Shown here in pieces: positions 44,081 to 52,249 of a stretch of 64,000 nt of DNA (position 1 is its first letter; each line of letters opens with the position of its first letter). Under the pieces are notes generated by a model, which worked only from the letters and a program-made list of their open reading frames with translations, did not search any database and was not told where the DNA came from. Where the stretch lies: contig JASHOY010000377.1 in the NCBI GenBank assembly GCA_030038435.1, forward strand, positions 1 to 64,000, read 5' to 3'. This stretch comes from Acidobacteriaceae bacterium (GTDB lineage: Bacteria > Acidobacteriota > Terriglobia > Terriglobales > Acidobacteriaceae). The position numbers and the translations under genes were made by a program.

Positions 44081-44396
44081 CGCGCTCGGTAGATCTCTGG
44101 TTGACTGGCCGTCGTGAGTCTATGACCGGCGACTCTTCAGTAACACTTCAATAAACAAGTTCGCGTCTTCGGCGCCGGATGACGAAGAGCGGACATGCCT
44201 TCGGCATGGATGATGCAAAGACTTACACGCCTTCGGCGTGGATGATACTGAATACACCGCCGGTCCGTGGTTGGGGCATAGCGTTGCAGCAAGTGGGGGA
44301 TTGATTGCAATCGGCACCCGAATGGGGTTGGGCACGCGGGGATGGATCAAAACAGATGTGAAGCGCTGCGGGGGTGAAGCGTCTTGCTGTTCAGGC
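44081..44396. other. Spacer with two UUCG-type hairpins
   Basis: Two small perfect hairpins lie 32 bases apart: CATGC-CTTCG-GCATG (44194-44208) and CACGC-CTTCG-GCGTG (44226-44240), each followed by GATGAT. They lie about 155-200 bases beyond the 3' end of the radical SAM gene and may act as weak terminators. There is no gene. Confidence 0.45.
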
Positions 44397-45671
44397 TTAC
44401 AACGTGACCAGCGTTCCGGATTGCTCGGGCTGGCAGATGGCGGCCGGCTCTCCCTCCTGGCGCGGGGTCCAGTTGCGCGGCTGGTAGATGCAGCAGGGCT
44501 CCTCAGCGAGAGGATCGCCGGTGAGCGCGTAGGCGCGGGCGCGGGAACCGCCGCAGATCTCCTTGTACTCGCAGGCGCCACACTTGCCTTCCAGGCGGCT
44601 GGTGTCGCGCAAGGCCTTGAAGATGGGGGCGTCGCGATAGATCTCGGCCAGTGACTTCTCGCGGACGTTACCCGCATAGATGGGCAGGAAACCGCTGGGG
44701 TAGACGTTGCCGACGTGGGAGATGAAAACAAAGCCCTTGCCGTCATTGACGCGGCGCGTGGCCCAGCCCATGTTGCGGGCGTTGGCGTCGGAACTGGGAG
44801 CGCCAGCCTCAAACACAGGAGCTGAATCCCCAACCTTTTCAACGTGGAGATTTCCGGCGCGATTGGAGTCCTGCCCAATCAAGTCAGTCGCCCGGCCGCC
44901 CCGAGCGTGGCCCATTCTCCGCTCCTGAAGATTGTGCTGGAGGAGGTAGCGGCGGTAGTGCATGGCTTCGGTGGTCTTGATCTGGAAGCTGACCCGCTGG
45001 GAGAGCTCGTAGATCTTGGCGAAGACCTGCTCGAAGTCTTCACCGCTCAGCAGGTCGGCGAGCTGGCCGCGGCCCACTGGGACCAGAAAAAAGACGTTCC
45101 ACATGACGATGTCCAGGCGTTCAAAGAGATTGCAGAGGTTGTCAAGGTCGTGGGCGTTGTGGCGGCTGATGGTGGAGTGAACCTGGATGGGGATGCCGGC
45201 TTCGTTGGCCCATTCGATGGCCTGGATGGTACGCGCCCAGGCGCCGGGCAGGCCGCGAAAGGCGTCGTGAATTTCCGGTGTCGAGCCGTCAAGGGAGATG
45301 CCGAGGCGCACCAGGCCGGCCTCTTTCATCTTGAAGATGGCGTCGCGGGTGAGTAAAGGCGTGGCGCTGGGCGTGACGGCCACGTGAACTCCTTTGCCGG
45401 CCGCATAACGGATCAGTTCGAAGACATCTTTGCGCTTGAGGGGGTCGCCGCCGGTAAAGACAAAAATGGGGATGTGCATGGCGGCAATCTCGTCAATGAG
45501 GGCCTTGGCTTCGGCGTTGGTCAGCTCGTCAGGGTGGGCGAGAGGCTGGGCGGCGGCGCGGCAGTGCTTGCAGGCAAGATCACAGGATTGTGTGACTTCC
45601 CAGATGGCAAGGAACGGGGTTTGGTCGTAGTTCAACGCGCCGCGGGCGGGAATAGAATGCATGGGCTGCAT
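44397..45671 (-). CDS. Radical SAM/SPASM protein (AhbD/NirJ-like, TIGR04053 type)
   Basis: This 424-residue iron-sulfur enzyme starts at an ATG after AGGAGGCGTC. The radical SAM cluster motif is CDLACKHC near residue 32 (C-x3-C-x2-C), followed by FTGGDPLKRKDVFEL for SAM binding. The C-terminal SPASM-type auxiliary cluster region is CGACEYKEICGGSRARAYALTGDPLAEEPCC. The arrangement resembles heme-pathway enzymes (AhbD, NirJ) and the related TIGR04053 group. In those, the protein decarboxylates or modifies tetrapyrrole side chains or peptides. No precursor peptide or heme d1 genes are adjacent, so the substrate is undetermined. It is divergent from the universal stress gene. Confidence 0.85.
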   Translation of the reverse strand: MQPMHSIPARGALNYDQTPFLAIWEVTQSCDLACKHCRAAAQPLAHPDELTNAEAKALIDEIAAMHIPIFVFTGGDPLKRKDVFELIRYAAGKGVHVAVTPSATPLLTRDAIFKMKEAGLVRLGISLDGSTPEIHDAFRGLPGAWARTIQAIEWANEAGIPIQVHSTISRHNAHDLDNLCNLFERLDIVMWNVFFLVPVGRGQLADLLSGEDFEQVFAKIYELSQRVSFQIKTTEAMHYRRYLLQHNLQERRMGHARGGRATDLIGQDSNRAGNLHVEKVGDSAPVFEAGAPSSDANARNMGWATRRVNDGKGFVFISHVGNVYPSGFLPIYAGNVREKSLAEIYRDAPIFKALRDTSRLEGKCGACEYKEICGGSRARAYALTGDPLAEEPCCIYQPRNWTPRQEGEPAAICQPEQSGTLVTL

Positions 45672-46194
45672 GACGCCTCCTGAGGAATCCTGGCCGGCCG
45701 GAGCAGGGAAGAGTTCCTGCGCCGGGGGTGAAGCAGTTGCGAAAGCTTAAGAAATCGGAGACACTGCCCATAACACCAGTTCCTTTCCGTAAAGTCGGAG
45801 AGGTCTGCGGCAGAGGCCGATGGAATCGAAAGCTGCTTGCGCGAGCCATGATTCCGTATCAGAAGAGCAGGTGCGGGGGGCCTCAGGCTGTGATTGAAAT
45901 CACCCTATTTGCCCGTGAGACGCGTCGTTGAAGACCAACGAGGCAGAGGGGTAACTATTTCGGGACCCGAATATACGGATTTCAGATCTGTAGCTGCAGG
46001 AATTGGATCAGGCGAAGAGACAATTAAGACCGAGCACCGAATTCCCCAGGCGGATGGCTTTGAGCGGCCTGGATACCAGAGTTAGAGACGATTCTAAGAA
46101 GAATGTGAGTTAACTCACATTTAATTGTGCCACCGGGCACCGCAACCTGGTGACCACGCTGCCATAGTTTTGATGCACGCTAAGGAGGGTTGCC
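45672..46194. other. Divergent regulatory region between the radical SAM and UspA genes
   Basis: This 523-base gap has no supported gene. Its one striking element is the 20-base palindrome at 46102-46121. A strong ribosome site (AAGGAGGGTTGCC) precedes the UspA gene. Confidence 0.6.
46102..46121. promoter_or_regulatory. Perfect CRP-like palindrome upstream of the UspA gene
   Basis: AATGTGAGTTAACTCACATT is a perfect 20-base palindrome and a complete match to TGTGA-N6-TCACA with the flanking AA/TT of the CRP consensus. It ends 73 bases before the UspA start. Recognition by a CRP/FNR-family protein is inferred. Confidence 0.75.
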
Positions 46195-47160
46195 ATGGCC
46201 GCCACCATGAAGCCCGGCTGGATCAAACCAGCCACCATACTGTTTGCCTCTGAGATTCCCGCCAATGAAAGGGCCTTTGCGTTTGCCGTGGCGCAGGCCG
46301 TGGAGTTCGGCGCGGACCTGATCCTGTTCCATGCTTATGACACGCTGGTAGTTGCGGCGTCAGAGCAATCTGGAATCCGCTACTACGACTACGCGGCAGC
46401 GGCGCGCACCGAGAAGGGGCAACTGGAGCCGCTGGCAGCTCGCGTACGCGAGGCCGGCGTGCGTTGCGAAGTGGTGGTGCGGCCTGGACTGCCCGCGGAC
46501 CAGATTCTGGCCTTTTCGCGGGAACGCGCTATCGACCGGATCGTAATGGGCACACATTCGCCCGGCCCCATCGGGAAGTTGCTGGTGGGATCGGTGGCCG
46601 AAGCCGTGCTGCGCAGCGCCGCGGTGCCCGTACACATAGTAGGTCCGGATGTGGTGGACGGAAAGTATCGCAATTTCGCCACGCGCACGGTGCTGGCGGC
46701 GGTGAGCCTGCATGAGGCCAGCCCGGTGGTTACCATGTTTGCCGCGGGAGTGGCGCGCCAACATGGCGCGCGCCTCATACTTCAGCACGTGGTCCGTCCG
46801 CAGGAGCGGGCGGAGGTCATGTGCGGCCGGTCCATCGACCAGATTGAGACAGAAATGCTGTCGATGATTCCCGTGCAGGTGGCCGAGAAAATTGCCGCCC
46901 AGGCGATTGTGGTTCCCGGCGATCCTACCGAGGAGCTGCTTTATCAATCGCGCGCGCAGCAGGCGGATTTGATCGTGCTGGGCGCGCAGGGAGCTTCGGC
47001 ATTCGCCGCGGTTACGCGTCAGGGCGTGGTCTACAAGGTGCTGGCCCATTCGCAATGCCCGGTGATGACACTCTCGCCGGTTTTGCTATCGGAGTGTGGA
47101 TCGAAGGTGGAGGCAGAGAAAGCCCGCTCATCGGAAGCGTACATGGCGGGTGTTTTTTAG
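46195..47160 (+). CDS. Universal stress protein with two UspA domains
   Basis: This 321-residue cytoplasmic protein has two tandem Usp domains. Domain one (about 10-145) has the strand/P-loop KPATILFASEIPANERAFAFAVAQAVEFGADLILFHA and the nucleotide-binding MGTHSPGPIGKLLVGSVAEAVLRSAAVPVHIV, a G-2x-G-like loop ending in GS. Domain two (about 160-300) ends LIVLGAQGASAFAAVTRQGVVYKVLAHSQCPVMTL, with a less canonical loop. Such proteins bind ATP and act in stress, stationary phase or low oxygen. The perfect CRP-like palindrome upstream suggests control by a CRP/FNR-type regulator. It heads a plus-strand cluster with two other stress-type small genes. Confidence 0.9.
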   Translation: MAATMKPGWIKPATILFASEIPANERAFAFAVAQAVEFGADLILFHAYDTLVVAASEQSGIRYYDYAAAARTEKGQLEPLAARVREAGVRCEVVVRPGLPADQILAFSRERAIDRIVMGTHSPGPIGKLLVGSVAEAVLRSAAVPVHIVGPDVVDGKYRNFATRTVLAAVSLHEASPVVTMFAAGVARQHGARLILQHVVRPQERAEVMCGRSIDQIETEMLSMIPVQVAEKIAAQAIVVPGDPTEELLYQSRAQQADLIVLGAQGASAFAAVTRQGVVYKVLAHSQCPVMTLSPVLLSECGSKVEAEKARSSEAYMAGVF

Positions 47161-47618
47161 CCACGCGGTCAAGCAGTTGCTGTGCGAAACCTGCCCGAGT
47201 GCAGGATTGCTACTACTCCCTGCGCGGAGTGATGGTTTGCCGGCAGTCTGCGCGGGAAAGATGCGTTTCGCGTGAGCGCTCACCGCTCGTTGAATCCTAG
47301 AACCTGTAAGATCGGTTTCTCCTGACACGACAGCTCTCGACACGAGTTTGAAGCTTGGCACCGGCCGGTAGCTGCTCGAATAACTCCTGTGGCCTCGCCG
47401 CGAGCTGTCAACTGATCCTCTTCGCTCCCGTGGAGAGCATCGAAGCCGACATTTTGCGCGATGCGAATGAAGCCGGAGCGGTTGCGCGCGTATTAATGAA
47501 ATTGGCCGCAAGATTCAGTGTTCCCGTAGCTTGTGAGTATCACAAGCAAACAACTTCGTGGCGGGATTGGGCGTCCAATGCGTTTGTTGCCCTGGAGGGG
47601 GAGAAACGAGATGAAGCG
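47161..47618. other. Spacer before the small membrane protein gene, with a TTGTGA palindrome
   Basis: This 458-base gap has no supported gene; the ORF track extends the next small gene into it. It contains the perfect inverted repeat CTTGTGA-GTA-TCACAAG at 47530-47546, about 72 bases before the next start. Confidence 0.5.
47530..47546. promoter_or_regulatory. Inverted repeat CTTGTGA-GTA-TCACAAG
   Basis: These are 7-base perfect arms with a 3-base spacer. The arms resemble CRP half-sites but the spacing is 3 rather than 6, so a different regulator or a chance palindrome are both possible. Confidence 0.4.
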
Positions 47619-47771
47619 ATGCTTTGGACAATTTTCGCGATCCTGGTGATTCTTTGGCTAGTGGGGATGTTGAGCTCTTATACGTTGGGAGGGCTCATTT
47701 ACCTGTTGCTGGTGGCAGCGCTGATTGTGCTCATCATCCAACTGGTGACAGGGCGCAGAAACGTGGTCTGA
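47619..47771 (+). CDS. Small two-helix membrane protein, lmo0937/DUF5670 type
   Basis: The real gene is the 50-residue MLWTIFAILVILWLVGMLSSYTLGGLIYLLLVAALIVLIIQLVTGRRNVV. It is preceded by GAAACGAG; the ORF track adds 88 unlikely codons. Two hydrophobic helices separated by SSYTLGG and a basic end are the exact layout of the lmo0937 family of tiny membrane proteins. These often appear beside CsbD-like and stress genes. The function is unknown; a role in envelope stress is inferred from such associations. The CsbD-like gene follows 147 bases downstream on the same strand. Confidence 0.8.
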   Translation: MLWTIFAILVILWLVGMLSSYTLGGLIYLLLVAALIVLIIQLVTGRRNVV

Positions 47772-47813
47772 CGGTTCGGGGAGAAAAAGCCCGGAAAGGC
47801 GGTGATCGTTACT

Positions 47814-47836
47814 TAGGGCCTGCTAACATGCCCTAG
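47814..47836. repeat. Short imperfect palindrome AGGGCCTGCTAACATGCCCT
   Basis: This 20-base imperfect palindrome resembles the ends of the inverted-repeat element at 22625-22836 (AGGGCCTGTCAGCA). It may be an end of a decayed copy of that element. Confidence 0.4.
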
Positions 47837-47918
47837 TTCGCATCTAAGTAGATGTTAATTCTGAGATGCAACTTCTAATAGACCTCGGCGAGGGGCTAGA
47901 AGGGATGGAGATTAACTT

Positions 47919-48143
47919 ATGGATAAAGACAGAGTGAAAGGTAAGGTTGACGAAGTCGAAGGACGAGCAAAGCGCCAGGCCGGCGAATGGACCGGCGATA
48001 CAAGGGCGCAAATCGAAGGCGGGGCTCAGGAGATAAAGGGTCGAGTCCAGAATGCCTGGGGCAAGGTGAAAGATGCCGCGCGCGAGGCTGACAAGGACGA
48101 AACCGCTCCACCTCCTGAGGACGCACACTACCGGCGTCCCTGA
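47919..48143 (+). CDS. CsbD-like stress protein
   Basis: This 74-residue, highly charged helical protein is MDKDRVKGKVDEVEGRAKRQAGEWTGDTRAQIEGGAQEIKGRVQNAWGKVKDAAREADKDE. The KGKVDEVEGRAKRQAGE and GGAQEIKGRVQNAWGKVKDA repeats are the CsbD signature. CsbD-like proteins are general-stress proteins controlled by sigma B in Bacillus and otherwise often stationary-phase induced; biochemical activity is unknown. A GGGATGGAG ribosome site precedes the ATG. It follows the UspA and lmo0937-like genes on the same strand, making a plausible stress cluster. Confidence 0.9.
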   Translation: MDKDRVKGKVDEVEGRAKRQAGEWTGDTRAQIEGGAQEIKGRVQNAWGKVKDAAREADKDETAPPPEDAHYRRP

Positions 48144-48238
48144 ACAAAAGCAGTAACCCGCATTGAAGCCGCCCGGTTGTCGGGTGCGAAAAAACGCAGC
48201 CCGCGGCCGGGCGCTCGTGTTTCACGTCGTATTTTTGG

Positions 48239-49234
48239 ATGGTTTCAGAATGCGCGGGTATACTGAAAGCCAAGGGGCGGCGCGCTCCAGGGCCGCTGCC
48301 TGAGAGGTGCGTCTTCAGCAGCAATTGCGGTGCTCTCGCGTCTGACCTGCCGTCATCGCAAACTTCGCGGTGGCGGGCCGTGGTCCGCGTTTTGCGAAGT
48401 CCCCTGGATGCATTGACCTGCGCACTGCTTCCCGCCTCCTGTGTTCTCTGCGGCTCGCCTCTGCCGCGGCTTTCTCTCGCGCCAATTTGCGATACTTGCT
48501 GGACGGAAATTCCCGTTGCAGGCGAAGCTGCGTGCCAGCGCTGCGGGGACTCGCTGGCTGCGGCGGGCGGGTTGCCGGTAGGGGGATTGTGCCGGGCCTG
48601 CCGTCTGGTGCCGCCGCCGTTTGAGCGCGCGGTTGCTTACGGGGTTTATCAGGGACGGATGAGGGATGCGATTCACGCCCTGAAATACGGGCGGCTGCAT
48701 CCGGTAGCCCGCGGTCTGGGCCGCAGGCTGGCGGAAGCCATGGCCGGACTGGCCGATGAAGCCCCTGCCAAAATGCTTGTGGTTCCCGTGCCCCTGCACC
48801 GGTTAAAGCACCGGCAGCGCGGGTTTAACCAGGCTCGTCTGCTGGCCGGCGAAGCGCTGCGTTTTCTGGCAAAGAGTCATCCCGCTTGGCGGCTGAAGCT
48901 GGCTCCGGGCACGCTCATGCGGCTGCGCATGACGGAAAGCCAGGCGGGTCTGTCCACTCGCCGGCGGCGCATCAATGTGCGCGGTGCATTTTCGGTTTCC
49001 GATGCCACCTTAGTGGCCGGCAATGATGTGTTGCTGATCGACGACATTATGACCACAGGCGCTACGGTACGGGCCGCCGCCCAGGCCCTCAAGCGCGCTG
49101 GGGCACAGTCGGTATGGGTGGCGACCCTGGCTCGCGCGCGGCGGATTTACACGGAAAACCAACAACACGCTTTTGAAGATGCTGTAGATATGGATTCACA
49201 GGCCGGTGAGCCGGCGGGGCAAAGGCAAGGGTGA
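48239..49234 (+). CDS. comF: ComF family phosphoribosyltransferase-like protein
   Basis: This is a double-zinc-ribbon plus PRTase-fold protein related to competence protein ComF/GntX. Residues about 65-125 hold the cysteine cluster CVLCGSPL, CDTCW, CQRCGD and LCRAC. The PRTase part has AIHALKYGRLHPVARGLGRRLAE near residue 150, VPVPLHRLKHRQRGFNQARLLA near 185, and the PRPP-binding loop VLLIDDIMTTGATVRAAAQAL near 265. In naturally transformable bacteria ComF helps DNA uptake or processing; in others the role is unclear. The first 40-50 residues look like poorly conserved N-terminal extension, so an internal start is possible. It precedes the HNH gene on the same strand. Confidence 0.88.
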   Translation: MVSECAGILKAKGRRAPGPLPERCVFSSNCGALASDLPSSQTSRWRAVVRVLRSPLDALTCALLPASCVLCGSPLPRLSLAPICDTCWTEIPVAGEAACQRCGDSLAAAGGLPVGGLCRACRLVPPPFERAVAYGVYQGRMRDAIHALKYGRLHPVARGLGRRLAEAMAGLADEAPAKMLVVPVPLHRLKHRQRGFNQARLLAGEALRFLAKSHPAWRLKLAPGTLMRLRMTESQAGLSTRRRRINVRGAFSVSDATLVAGNDVLLIDDIMTTGATVRAAAQALKRAGAQSVWVATLARARRIYTENQQHAFEDAVDMDSQAGEPAGQRQG

Positions 49235-49294
49235 GGTTCTAATCCACGGAGTTCGTGTGCAGGCCAACGATGGTTTTGACGCGGGAGAGATGCC

Positions 49295-49924
49295 ATGTCG
49301 CTGGGAAAGGCCATGATTCATGCGCGCAAACAGAAATCGGCTGTGAAAGCAGCCGCATTGGCGGCAGCGGAGCACGCGGCGGGGCAGCCGGGGGTTCACA
49401 CCATGCACATCCTGCAGATGCCGGTGCTGGTGCTGAACGCGTCGTATGAGCCCATCAACATCTGCGGGGCGCGGCGCGCGCTGGTGCTGGTGCTGAAGGG
49501 GATTGCGCGCACGGAAGAGGAGCATGGTCTGACGCTGCATGCGCAGCGGGCCCGTGTCCCGATGCCTTCGGTGATCCGGCTGCTGGAGTACCGGCGTATT
49601 CCCCACCAGACGCGCGCCCTCTCTCGCAAGAACATTCTGCTGCGCGACCGCAACACCTGCCAGTATTGCGGCGAAGCCAAGGTGCCCGGCGAACTGACCC
49701 TCGATCACGTCGTACCGCGCTCGCGGGGCGGCAACTCGACCTGGGAAAACCTGGTTGCCTGCTGTCACGCCTGCAACCGGCGCAAAGGCAACCGGCTGCT
49801 CAGCGAGATTGACGACATGATCCTGTTGCGTGAACCTCGCGCCTTTTCGCTGCACACCAGCCGCCAGATCATGCGCATGCTGGGCCGCGGCGATGACCGG
49901 TGGCGGAAGTACCTGTTTTATTAG
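49295..49924 (+). CDS. HNH endonuclease family protein
   Basis: This 209-residue protein has a C-terminal HNH nuclease domain: [53 protein letters not shown] (about 118-170). It contains the zinc CxxC pairs and the His-Asn-His motif (DH, N, H). The N-terminal part ([36 protein letters not shown]) is the usual companion region of a widespread chromosomal HNH family in Acidobacteria, Actinobacteria and Cyanobacteria. The ATG at 49295 has GGGAGAGATGCC upstream. It is a stand-alone housekeeping-type HNH protein rather than a homing nuclease; DNA repair or restriction are both conceivable and not distinguishable here. Confidence 0.88.
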   Translation: MSLGKAMIHARKQKSAVKAAALAAAEHAAGQPGVHTMHILQMPVLVLNASYEPINICGARRALVLVLKGIARTEEEHGLTLHAQRARVPMPSVIRLLEYRRIPHQTRALSRKNILLRDRNTCQYCGEAKVPGELTLDHVVPRSRGGNSTWENLVACCHACNRRKGNRLLSEIDDMILLREPRAFSLHTSRQIMRMLGRGDDRWRKYLFY

Positions 49925-50012
49925 CGGCCCGGGATCAGGCATCAGGCGCAAGGGCGTTTGGCCGCCTGAAAATACAGACAACATGGGCTTCTCATAGTAC
50001 CCCGCGGGGAAA

Positions 50013-51347
50013 ATGCAGAGATCACTGAACGGGTCAGGCAGTTGGGGCGTCTTTTTTCGCATGGGTTTCGCGATAGGGAAAGCTGTGTTTTTTGGGCTCC
50101 TGATTTGCCCGGCGCTGGCGGCTCAGTGGTATGCGCCGCCGCCCGTTCCTACCGGACTTCCCAGCCAGCCGTTTTCTATTCGCAACATCTGGTACATCGG
50201 CGGGACGGGGCCCTGGGACACGATGACCCTCGATGCGACGACGGAACGGCTATTTATCGCGCATGGCACGATGGTGCAGGTGCTAAGCGTTCAAACCGGA
50301 ACGCTGGTGGGCGAAATCAAAGGCCTGGTCGGAGCCCGCGCCATTGCGCTGGACAGCAATGGCGGGAATGGCTACATCAGTGACGGCCCCGGCAATCGCG
50401 TAGTGGTTTTCGACCAGCATAGCCTGCAGACGGTGGCCACCATCGCTACGGAGCCGGACCCGCAATCGCTGGTCTACGAGCCGGCTTCGGGGCTAGTCTT
50501 CGTCGTACAGGCTGCGCCAGCGTCTCAGGCGCCTCCGCCGCAGCAGAACCAGGGCGAGCGGAAGCGGGCGGTGCCAGGTGCATACGGAGAATCGAACATC
50601 ACTGTCATCGATCCGCAGACCAACTCCATTCTGGGCAAGATCGTGCTTTCCGGCCATTTGGGCTACGCGCAGGTTGACGGCGCGGGGAATGTCTATGTGG
50701 GCTATACCGACCGTGACGCCATACTCCGCTTCAACGGCGAGGCCGTGGCTGCAGATTTCGAGAGCCGGCAGGGCCAGCCCGGTCAAGCGTCAGCGCCGGA
50801 GGCGGCGAAGGGACATAAGCAGAAGGCCAGCGCCGTAAAGCCGCCTCTGATTGACTGGACGAGCGGCCAGGAGGCGAGCGCAACCGAGGGCGGAGGTTTT
50901 CAGGTGATCCGGCTGGGGCAGGCCTGCGGTTTGCCGCGCAGCTTTGCGCTCGACGGCCCGGATGCCCGCCTCTTTGCGGCGTGCAACACCTCGACGCTGG
51001 AAGTGCTCAACACGGCTACCGGTGCGACGATTACCAACATGCCCATTGGAGTGGGCGTTGATGAGATTGGTTTCGACTCCGCACATGATTACATCTTTGC
51101 GGCCAGCGGAGCGCAGGACGGAATGCTCACCGTGGTGCGGCGTGATTCAGCTACCGACACCTACGCGATTGTTCAGAATCTGCCGACGCGCGAGCGCGCT
51201 TATGTGATGGCGGTAGATGCGGAAAATGGCGAGGTCTATCTGGTCACCGATATTGTGGGCGTGAAGCTGAACCAGCCGGGAGGTCTCGGCGCGTTGCGCA
51301 CGACGCCCGTCAACGGCAGCTTTCAGGTGATCGAAGTGGGAAACTGA
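50013..51347 (+). CDS. Secreted beta-propeller-like protein of unknown function
   Basis: This 444-residue protein has an N-terminal hydrophobic segment (GFAIGKAVFFGLLICPALAAQW, starting near residue 17, with signal cleavage likely after AA). After it come repeated blade-like strands: TLDATTERLFIAHGTMVQVLSVQTGTLVGEI, IALDSNGGNGYISDGPGNRVVVFDQHSLQTV, SNITVIDPQTNSILGKIVLSGHL, ARLFAACNTSTLEVLNTATGATI and GMLTVVRRDSATDTY. This is a YncE/NHL-like seven-blade beta-propeller with an Ala/Pro/Gln-rich insert near residue 170-190. Such proteins bind ligands or act as surface scaffolds; the specific role is unknown. It sits between the HNH gene and a group of minus-strand secreted proteins. Confidence 0.75.
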   Translation: MQRSLNGSGSWGVFFRMGFAIGKAVFFGLLICPALAAQWYAPPPVPTGLPSQPFSIRNIWYIGGTGPWDTMTLDATTERLFIAHGTMVQVLSVQTGTLVGEIKGLVGARAIALDSNGGNGYISDGPGNRVVVFDQHSLQTVATIATEPDPQSLVYEPASGLVFVVQAAPASQAPPPQQNQGERKRAVPGAYGESNITVIDPQTNSILGKIVLSGHLGYAQVDGAGNVYVGYTDRDAILRFNGEAVAADFESRQGQPGQASAPEAAKGHKQKASAVKPPLIDWTSGQEASATEGGGFQVIRLGQACGLPRSFALDGPDARLFAACNTSTLEVLNTATGATITNMPIGVGVDEIGFDSAHDYIFAASGAQDGMLTVVRRDSATDTYAIVQNLPTRERAYVMAVDAENGEVYLVTDIVGVKLNQPGGLGALRTTPVNGSFQVIEVGN

Positions 51348-51381
51348 ATCGGGCGGAAAGCAAGACGGATACTCGGGGAAT

Positions 51382-52164
51382 CTATTGGGCGCCGTCGGAC
51401 TGCTGCTGCGCTTGCGGACGGCGGTGGTCGATGATGCGGTAACCGGACGGGATCTGGAAGACGCCGGGATCGGGTGCGGAGAGGTTGAGGTCGGTGAGCC
51501 AGAGCGTTTGATCGCCGTCGCGCGGGTCGTGCCGCTCCTCTCTTACATTGATTCCGAGTTGAGGCGAATACCAGTAGTCCACAGTGCGAAGGATGTTCTT
51601 GGTATTGCCGATGGTGGCCGAGAAGATGGTCAGCGTTTCGCGCGTGTGCAGAACTTCCTGACCATCCATCAAATCGGTTCCCAGGTTTTCGCGAGTCAGG
51701 TAGGTTTTGCCGCCAGGCTGCAAACCGGCGTGCGGGTCCCCTGCCGGTGCGGGAGGCGAGTAGTAAAACAGGTTGCACACCTTCGCATAGGGATTGCAGT
51801 TGTACATGGTGTGGGCGACGGGATCGGTGTATTCGTTGATTCTGACTTGCGACTGCCGGTTTTCCGGATTGGGGACGGGCGTGAATGTTCTGCGCTCCTG
51901 AAAGATGCGCCCATCCATATCGCGGGCAACCACGCGCTGGTTTTGCGAGGTGACGGTGGAACCGTCAGGCATGGTACGCACCACAAGCGTTTTGGCGATG
52001 GCCATGAACGGCGCACCCGTTGAGGGCGGAAAGTAAAGCGGCGCAATCAGAAAAGGCGCGCGGAAATCGGGCGCATGGGTGGGCGCGGTTGCCTGGGCGA
52101 AAAGCAAAGCCGGCAAAGCGGCGAGGGGAACGACTCGAGCAAAGGCACAAGGAAAGAGCTTCAT
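51382..52164 (-). CDS. Secreted protein of unknown function
   Basis: I do not recognise the family of this 260-residue protein. It has a signal peptide (MKLFPCAFARVVPLAALPALLFAQA). The mature part is rich in beta strands: MPDGSTVTSQNQRVVARDMDGRIFQERRTF, RINEYTDPVAHTMYNCNPYAKVCNLFYYS (with two cysteines that could bond), and LRTVDYWYSPQLGINVREERHDPRDGDQTLWLTDLNLSAPDP near the end. Proteins of this style occur as multi-copy secreted families in acidobacterial genomes. It is adjacent to, and on the same strand as, two other secreted proteins, but each has its own spacing and ribosome site. Confidence 0.72.
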   Translation of the reverse strand: MKLFPCAFARVVPLAALPALLFAQATAPTHAPDFRAPFLIAPLYFPPSTGAPFMAIAKTLVVRTMPDGSTVTSQNQRVVARDMDGRIFQERRTFTPVPNPENRQSQVRINEYTDPVAHTMYNCNPYAKVCNLFYYSPPAPAGDPHAGLQPGGKTYLTRENLGTDLMDGQEVLHTRETLTIFSATIGNTKNILRTVDYWYSPQLGINVREERHDPRDGDQTLWLTDLNLSAPDPGVFQIPSGYRIIDHRRPQAQQQSDGAQ

Positions 52165-52249
52165 GCAAGCAGGCCCCGAATTTCGGCTCCATCATAGCAG
52201 AAGGCTGAAGCGACGGCTGCAATCCAGGTGGCTCGAACAGGCAGCGAGT

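Noticed and set aside
44120-44878. 252-aa minus-strand ORF
   Set aside because: Out-of-frame shadow of the radical SAM gene and its downstream hairpins.
47355-47618. 88-codon extension upstream of the lmo0937-like protein
   Set aside because: No conserved features and contains the 47530 palindrome; the small membrane protein alone matches its family length.
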